Shown in pieces: positions 7,271 through 11,127 of a stretch of DNA of 11,127 nt. This DNA comes from an uncultured Selenomonadaceae bacterium (GTDB lineage: Bacteria > Bacillota > Negativicutes > Selenomonadales > Selenomonadaceae). The DNA is taken from contig CAJONF010000089.1 in assembly GCA_905236665.1 (NCBI GenBank), positions 1 to 11,127 of the forward strand, given 5' to 3'. Within the stretch, counting starts at the first letter, position 1; each line of letters starts with the position of its first letter. The notes beneath the pieces are model-generated. The model worked only from the letters and a program-made list of their open reading frames with translations. It was not told the DNA's origin and made no database searches. Position numbers and translations under genes: made by a program.

Positions 7271-8114
7271 TGAATTCGACGTGAGTAATTTCATCGGAAA
7301 AATACGCTTCAGTTAAAATCATGCCGTCGGGTTTGTCGCAATTAGGCGGAGCAAGAGTATTATTGAGCGGCACGGCAACCCAGAATACCACGTCCACTTG
7401 ACCGGAAGTCAAAGCCGCGGCACGCGCCCCAGAGTCAACGTCTACCAGTTCAAAATTTTTTCCAATTTGTTGACTTATCGCGGCGAGCATGGCGGTATTA
7501 AAGCCGGCAGGCTTTCCGTCTGCGCTGATATAATCAAGTGGTGGAAGGTCGCCGGTAACCGCAACTTTAATCGTTTCTGCGCCGTCAAAGTTCGGCATAT
7601 CAACCGCGGGTAAATCTTCATATGCTTTAATATCGGTTATGTACGTTTTCACGAGATTGGCAAGCGTCCCGTCTGCATAAAGTTTTAAAATTGCGGCGTC
7701 TAATTCGGATTTCAAGTCCGCGCTATCTTCGCGCAGTCCACAACAGAAAGAATCAGAAACTTTTGGCACACGGTCACTTGAAATTTCCATGGCCGCATTT
7801 TTAGCAAGCAAATATTTAGCTACGCTGTCATAGGTACTAATTTTGTCGATTTGTCCCGACTGAAGCGCGGAAATCATCGCGGGCATATTGTCAAAGAAAA
7901 TATGTTTTGGAGCGCGCATATCAGCGGTCTGTTTCATTCGCGAAGCGGCTTTTTCAAAATAATTGTCAAGCAAAGTTTCTGTGATGTTTAAATGCCGAAT
8001 CATGCCAAGCTTTAATTCTTCCGTGTTGGAAGATTTTTTGTTGTCAGAATCGCCGCCGCAACCAGTCAATAAAACCAGTGAGCAAATCATCAATAAAGCA
8101 AAAATTTTTTTCAT
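7263..8114 (-). CDS. Permuted solute-binding-like lipoprotein, copy 2
   Basis: A 283-residue predicted lipoprotein with the same signal peptide as copy 3 (lipobox LLTGC, C19) and a short Ser/Asn/Lys tether. The first half (about 34-162) matches lobe II and the C-terminal helices of a family-3 solute-binding protein: HIFFDNM, ALQSGQID (83-90), STYDSVAKYL, hinge-like DSFCCGLRE (121-129), LYADGTLANL. After the linker (163-180) the second half matches lobe I: KVAVTGDLPPLDY, DGKPAGFNTA (199-208), DSGARAAALTSGQVDV (227-242), LTEAYFSDEI. In a normal protein these halves occur in the opposite order. Compared with GlnH the amine-binding Asp aligns near Tyr95 and the carboxylate-binding Arg is missing. 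I chose ATG 8114 over ATG 8120 for ribosome-site spacing (GAGGT then 6 bases). It sits between paralogues with almost no gap. The ligand is unknown. Confidence 0.85.
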   Translation of the reverse strand: MKKIFALLMICSLVLLTGCGGDSDNKKSSNTEELKLGMIRHLNITETLLDNYFEKAASRMKQTADMRAPKHIFFDNMPAMISALQSGQIDKISTYDSVAKYLLAKNAAMEISSDRVPKVSDSFCCGLREDSADLKSELDAAILKLYADGTLANLVKTYITDIKAYEDLPAVDMPNFDGAETIKVAVTGDLPPLDYISADGKPAGFNTAMLAAISQQIGKNFELVDVDSGARAAALTSGQVDVVFWVAVPLNNTLAPPNCDKPDGMILTEAYFSDEITHVEFKE

Positions 8115-8131
8115 AAGCATACCTCATTCCT
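8053..8131. repeat. 79-base perfect direct repeat, copy B (copy A 7192-7270)
   Basis: This is the second copy of the repeat, spanning the copy 1 / copy 2 lipoprotein junction. It includes the TGA of copy 1 (8124-8126), the GAGGT ribosome site and the first signal-peptide codons of copy 2. The flanking bases (8052 and 8132) already differ from copy A, so the identity block is sharply bounded. Confidence 0.93.
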
Positions 8132-8972
8132 CAATTTTAACGTGAACAATTTTATCAGAAAAGTAAGGCACAGTTAAAATCATGCCGTCAATCTTGTCAA
8201 TATCAGCGGGAAGGTTACTGTTACCGCTGGGGACAATCGCCCAAAAAATCACGTCTACAGTTGAGCTCATCAAAGCAGTAGCACGCGCTCCGCTATCAAC
8301 TTGAATGAGCACGAAATTTTTTTCAATCCGTTTGCTTATCTCGGCAAGGACAGCGGTATTAAAACCTGCGGGAACGCCGTCGGGGCGGATATAATCTAAC
8401 ATCGGCAAATCTCCCGTCACACCGATTTTAATCACCGGTGCTTTATCGTAAAACGTCGGCAGAGTGATAACAGGCGGCGTATCGGCATGAGTGAATTCGC
8501 CAATGTAACTTTTGACGAGGCTAGCAAGAGTTCCGTCCGTCGTCATCTGCAAAATCGCTTCGTCGAATTCTTTTTTCAAGTCGGCATTTTCTTCACGCAT
8601 AGCACAACAAAACCAATCAGTTAATTCCGGTTCAATCGTTGTCCAATCGGCGTTCGGATTGCGTATGTCGATGTACTCTGCAACAGATTTGTAAGTGCTC
8701 ATTTCGTCGATTTGTCCGGCATTGAGTGCCGCCGCCATTGAATTCATATTATCAAAGAAAATGTATTCACATTTCTTGTTGCCATACGTTGACACGTTGG
8801 CTTTAGCAAGAGCATCTTCGGTCACGTTTATATATTTAATCGTGCCAATTTTAGTTACATTGCCCTTGATATTATTATCGCAACCTGTGAACAATGCGCC
8901 AGCCATTACGCAGGACAAAAGAATTTTCGTAATCTTTTTAAGTATTAAAGTTCTCATATCATAATTTCTCAT
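8124..8972 (-). CDS. Permuted solute-binding-like lipoprotein, copy 1
   Basis: A 282-residue predicted lipoprotein, first of the three paralogues and the most divergent. The signal region ends in ALFTGC (lipidated C31), followed by Asp at +2, unlike the Gly of copies 2 and 3. The first half carries the lobe II-like blocks (EYIFFDNM, AALNAGQID at 81-89, STYKSVAEY, hinge-like DWFCCAMRE at 119-127, TTDGTLASLVKSYI). The second half (about 180-282) carries the lobe I-like blocks (KIGVTGDLPMLDY, DGVPAGFNTAVLAEI, DSGARATAL, VPYFSDKIVHV). It shares the permuted order and the missing amino-acid-binding arginine. ATG 8972 lies 6 bases past the mreB stop with no good ribosome site. ATG 8957 (277 aa, starting MRTLILKK) gives a more typical lipoprotein signal and may be the true start. 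Confidence 0.83.
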   Translation of the reverse strand: MRNYDMRTLILKKITKILLSCVMAGALFTGCDNNIKGNVTKIGTIKYINVTEDALAKANVSTYGNKKCEYIFFDNMNSMAAALNAGQIDEMSTYKSVAEYIDIRNPNADWTTIEPELTDWFCCAMREENADLKKEFDEAILQMTTDGTLASLVKSYIGEFTHADTPPVITLPTFYDKAPVIKIGVTGDLPMLDYIRPDGVPAGFNTAVLAEISKRIEKNFVLIQVDSGARATALMSSTVDVIFWAIVPSGNSNLPADIDKIDGMILTVPYFSDKIVHVKIEE

Positions 8973-8978
8973 TGCAGT

Positions 8979-9968
8979 TCAAAGTTTTTTGCTGAATTCT
9001 ATAGCTTTGCCGGTGCCGATAGCTACACAGCTCAACGGGTCATCGGCGAGCATGGTGGGGATATTTGTTTCACGTCGAATTAAATCTGCCAAACCATAAA
9101 GCATTGAGCCGCCGCCAGTCAAAACAATTCCATGATCCATAATATCTGCAGCAAGTTCAGGCGGCGTCCGTTCCAAAACGCTTTTAACACACATGATGAT
9201 ATTTTGAACAGAATCCTGCAAAGCCTTGGCTATCTCGTCCGAAGTGACATTTATAATTTTTGGCAAGCCGCTGATAATATCTCTCCCGCGAACGCTGATA
9301 ATTTCTCTTCGTGCACCGATATAAGCCGCGCCGACTTTGATTTTAATTTCTTCTGACGTGCGCTCACCAATCATCAAGTTATATTCTTTCTTTATATAAG
9401 TTTCTATATCGCTATCGAATTTGTCGCCCGCCACGCGTAAACTTTCACCGCAAACAATTCCGCCCAAAGAAATAACAGCTACATCGCAGGTGCCGCCGCC
9501 AATGTCGATAACCATTGACCCCATCGGCTCGGAAATATCTATGCCCGCGCCCAATGCCGCCGCTATTGGTTCTTCGATTAATTCTGTGCGTTTGGAGCCG
9601 GCTTGATCTGCCGCCTCTTGCACTGCGCGTTTTTCCACGTCGTTTACACCTGTAGGCACGCAAATCATAACTTTAGGTCGGAATAGAAATGAACGCCCAA
9701 TAACTTTTTCCAAAAAGTGACGAATCATTGCCTCTGTCATTTCGTAATTTGCAATGACTCCGTCGCGCAGTGGGCGAATCGCCACGATATTTCCCGGCGT
9801 GCGACCAATCATCTCTTTTGCCTCCGCGCCTATGGCTAAAATTTTATCGTTGTCTTTATCAAGAGCAACAACAGACGGTTCGCGCAAAACTATTCCTTTG
9901 CCCTTGACATAAACCAAAACATTTGCCGTGCCTAAGTCTATTCCCACGCTCATTGACATCCCAAACAA
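8979..9968 (-). CDS. mreB: Rod-shape-determining actin homologue MreB/Mbl
   Basis: Bacterial actin that forms membrane-attached filaments and directs side-wall peptidoglycan synthesis in rod-shaped cells. With the start chosen here it has 329 residues, normal for the family. Nucleotide-binding motifs are all present: phosphate-1 GIDLGTAN (9-16), EEP (132-134), phosphate-2 VIDIGGGTCD (153-162), and adenosine motif GIVLTGGGS (280-288). I chose TTG at 9968 because AAAGGAG (complement of 9978-9984) lies 9 bases upstream and the product begins MFG, as in other Firmicutes MreB. The longer reading from ATG 10031 starts upstream of the predicted transcription start and is unlikely. mreC and mreD do not follow; instead the gene leads an operon of lipoproteins, permease and pilin-like protein. 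It may therefore be a second, stand-alone MreB or Mbl copy; the sequence alone does not separate these. Confidence 0.95.
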   Translation of the reverse strand: MFGMSMSVGIDLGTANVLVYVKGKGIVLREPSVVALDKDNDKILAIGAEAKEMIGRTPGNIVAIRPLRDGVIANYEMTEAMIRHFLEKVIGRSFLFRPKVMICVPTGVNDVEKRAVQEAADQAGSKRTELIEEPIAAALGAGIDISEPMGSMVIDIGGGTCDVAVISLGGIVCGESLRVAGDKFDSDIETYIKKEYNLMIGERTSEEIKIKVGAAYIGARREIISVRGRDIISGLPKIINVTSDEIAKALQDSVQNIIMCVKSVLERTPPELAADIMDHGIVLTGGGSMLYGLADLIRRETNIPTMLADDPLSCVAIGTGKAIEFSKKL

Positions 9969-10021
9969 ATTGCAAAACTCCTTTCTGCCAACGCGCAAAT
10001 TATTTTCCAAAAACCGCCAGA

Positions 10022-10050
10022 ATTTTATCATGCTTCATTTTTATTTACAA
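10022..10050 (-). promoter_or_regulatory. Promoter of the mreB operon
   Basis: On the minus strand TTGTAA (complement of 10045-10050) is followed by a 17-base spacer and TAAAAT (complement of 10022-10027), with TG one base before the -10 (extended -10). It is close to the vegetative sigma-70/SigA consensus. The predicted start near 10015 gives an untranslated leader of about 46 bases before the TTG at 9968. As the only good promoter seen, it probably serves all six genes down to 4928. Confidence 0.75.
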
Positions 10051-10091
10051 GACGCCTAAAAATTCTATACTAATAAAATTTTCTGCGCGGC

Positions 10092-10120
10092 TTGCCTAAA
10101 AAATTTTTCAGTGCTATAAT
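10092..10120 (+). promoter_or_regulatory. Promoter of rpsF-ssb-rpsR
   Basis: TTGCCT (10092-10097), a 17-base spacer and a perfect TATAAT (10115-10120) with an upstream TG (extended -10). The start is expected near 10127. It is arranged back to back with the mreB promoter, the two -35 boxes being 41 bases apart across an A+T-rich segment that could act as an UP element for both. Confidence 0.82.
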
Positions 10121-10147
10121 TCCTGCCCGTCAAGCAATTTAATTAAA

Positions 10148-10193
10148 CTCTCTGCTCGTGAAAAAATTTTTGCGAGCCGAAGACCAAAGGGAG
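10148..10193 (+). promoter_or_regulatory. Candidate S6:S18-binding leader of rpsF
   Basis: The leader folds into an inner hairpin, GCTCG (10154-10158) with CGAGC (10173-10177), extended by G-U and A-U pairs across the A/T-rich middle. An outer stem pairs CTCTCT (10148-10153) with AGGGAG (10188-10193), leaving a one-sided bulge that starts with the CCG at 10177-10179. A CCG beside a bulge between two stems is the signature reported for the rpsF-leader RNA bound by the S6:S18 complex in many bacteria. The outer stem includes part of the ribosome site AAAGGGAGGTG (10186-10196), so binding would block translation. The fold is drawn by eye. Confidence 0.5.
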
Positions 10194-10202
10194 GTGCAAA
10201 AG

Positions 10203-10502
10203 TTGAGGAAGTACGAAGTTATCTTCATCATCAGATCTATGGAGGAAGAGGCAACTAACGCCGTCATCGAAAAGTTTGCAAAACTCATCGCGGCGAACGG
10301 CGGCACAATTACCAAAGAAGACCGCTGGGGTAAACGTCGTCTCGCCTATGAGATCAAAAAAGAAGCTGAAGGCTTTTACGTGCTGTTCTATGTGACGTGC
10401 GAACCGCAGTGCGTCGCTGAATGTGATCGCGTCATGAAAATCACCGACGAGATTCTTAAGCACATGATCGTTCGTTCTGACGAGAAAGAAGGTCAAGAAT
10501 GA
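10203..10502 (+). CDS. rpsF: Small ribosomal subunit protein bS6
   Basis: Ribosomal protein S6, which pairs with S18 on the 30S platform. The 99 residues show the family start RKYEVIFIIR and the conserved WGKRRLAYEI block (about residues 42-51), then EGFYVLFYV. I chose TTG at 10203 because the strong ribosome site GGAGGTG (10190-10196) lies 6 bases upstream and the protein then begins exactly as other S6 proteins do; the GTG at 10158 falls inside the leader hairpin. The stop overlaps the ssb start in ATGA, which implies translational coupling. Confidence 0.96.
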   Translation: MRKYEVIFIIRSMEEEATNAVIEKFAKLIAANGGTITKEDRWGKRRLAYEIKKEAEGFYVLFYVTCEPQCVAECDRVMKITDEILKHMIVRSDEKEGQE

Positions 10503-10948
10503 ATAAAGTTTTTCTTTCAGGCAATTTGACTCGCGACCCCGAATTGCGCTATGCTCAAAGTGGCAAAGCGTTTGTCAGGGTTGGTATCGCCGTTAATCGT
10601 CCCTATACCAAAGAGAAAGCTGTAGATTTTTTTAATCTCGTTGCATTTGATAAGACCGCAGAATTTATCGGACGGTATTTCGTTAAAGGAACACGCGCTC
10701 TTATCGAAGGTCGTTTGCAGACTTCCAACTATGAAAACAAAGACGGCGTTAAGGTAAATGCTGTAGATGTCCTGGTCGACAATATCGAATTTGCCAGCTC
10801 CAGACGTTCAGAAAGCGGCGATTATTCGGGCGGCGGGCGTCCTGCGAATGATGACTATCCTAGCAGACGCGAGCCGGCTCCAACGAAAAGAACTGATTAT
10901 GACGATTTCGGCGGCGAACCCATTGACCCAGATGACACGCCGTTTTAA
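10499..10948 (+). CDS. ssb: Single-stranded DNA-binding protein
   Basis: SSB coats single-stranded DNA during replication, recombination and repair and recruits partners through its C-terminal tip. The OB fold covers residues 1 to about 105 (MNKVFLSGNLTRDPELRY, DFFNLVAFDKTAEF, GRLQTSNYENKDG). A flexible Gly/Ser/Pro/Arg-rich linker follows, and the acidic tip DPDDTPF ends the 149-residue protein, close to the usual DDIPF. The start ATG at 10499 overlaps the rpsF stop by 4 bases (ATGA) with AAGG upstream. The rpsF-ssb-rpsR order is the standard Firmicutes arrangement. Confidence 0.97.
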   Translation: MNKVFLSGNLTRDPELRYAQSGKAFVRVGIAVNRPYTKEKAVDFFNLVAFDKTAEFIGRYFVKGTRALIEGRLQTSNYENKDGVKVNAVDVLVDNIEFASSRRSESGDYSGGGRPANDDYPSRREPAPTKRTDYDDFGGEPIDPDDTPF

Positions 10949-10969
10949 TTTCCCCAAGGAGGGTTGAAG

Positions 10970-11127
10970 ATGCGTAGAGAAAGAGGTAGACGCCCGCGCA
11001 GAAAAGTCTGTGCATTCTGCGTCGATAAAGTCGAAAAAATAGATTATAAAGACGCGGCAAAACTTCGCCGTTTCACCACCGAGCGTGGAAAAATTCTTCC
11101 GCGCCGCATTTCGGGCAACTGCGCCAA
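10970..11127 (+). CDS. rpsR: Small ribosomal subunit protein bS18 (5' part)
   Basis: The first 52 codons of ribosomal protein S18; the frame is open at the window edge, so about 25 residues are missing. Visible are the basic N-terminus, CAFC (14-17), the conserved IDYKD (24-28), LRRF, ERGKILPRR and C51 after SGN. The three cysteines suggest the zinc-binding form of S18. ATG at 10970 follows AAGGAGG (10956-10962). It is the third gene of the rpsF operon and the S18 partner needed for leader-based feedback. Confidence 0.96.
   Translation, partial: MRRERGRRPRRKVCAFCVDKVEKIDYKDAAKLRRFTTERGKILPRRISGNCA

Noticed and set aside
7192..8131. Insertion sequence or CRISPR explanation for the 79-base repeat
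   Set aside because: There are only two copies, one gene length apart, covering coding and ribosome-site sequence, with no transposase and no spacer structure.
6396..8972. Reading the lipoproteins as two-domain tandem binding proteins or truncated normal ones
   Set aside because: Each mature part is only about 260 residues and contains one set of lobe I blocks and one set of lobe II blocks, so it is one domain's worth of sequence in swapped order rather than two domains or a fragment.
9969..10031. N-terminal extension of MreB from ATG 10031
   Set aside because: The predicted transcription start (near 10015) lies downstream of that ATG, and the extension has no counterpart in MreB proteins.
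10158..10202. N-terminal extension of S6 from GTG 10158
   Set aside because: The codon is in the leader hairpin, has no ribosome site, and the family N-terminus begins at the TTG at 10203.
10143..10496. Minus-strand open frame opposite rpsF
   Set aside because: It is the mirror of a highly conserved ribosomal protein gene and shows no family features.

Overview
The window looks like a chromosomal core region of a diderm (LPS-making) Firmicute, most likely class Negativicutes. It joins Firmicutes-type genes (a YvyF-like flagellar-operon protein, the rpsF-ssb-rpsR order, strong purine-rich Shine-Dalgarno sites, frequent TTG starts) with a lipid A late acyltransferase, which monoderm Firmicutes lack. 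Base composition is A+T-rich. I see no phage, transposon, CRISPR or tRNA sequence. The class assignment is an inference from gene content, not from a search.

Layout. (1) 88-572: a bidirectional hairpin terminator and a minus-strand YvyF-like zinc-ribbon protein. (2) 573-742: a divergent intergenic region. (3) 719/743-4891: plus-strand lpxL-like acyltransferase then mfd, 24 bases apart, closed by a second bidirectional terminator (4892-4930). (4) 4928-10050: a tight minus-strand operon, read from right to left: a consensus-like promoter, mreB (TTG start), three tandem lipoproteins related to amino-acid-type ABC solute-binding proteins, a HisM/GlnP-type permease, and a large Flp-type prepilin. 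ORF gaps in this operon are only 3-6 bases. (5) 10092-11127: a divergent promoter, a structured rpsF leader that may be the S6:S18 autoregulatory element, then rpsF, ssb and the start of rpsR (cut by the window edge).

The most unusual part is region 4. All three solute-binding-like lipoproteins appear circularly permuted: the segment matching lobe II and the C-terminal helices of a normal family-3 binding protein comes first, and the segment matching N-terminal lobe I comes last. The arginine and aspartate that hold an alpha-amino acid in ordinary members are absent or not conserved. Two of the copies share a perfect 79-base DNA repeat over stop codon, ribosome site and signal peptide. The operon has a permease but no ATPase, and it places mreB and a pilin-like gene with the transport genes. 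The partner ATPase, the ligand and any link to cell shape or surface fibres cannot be settled from this sequence.
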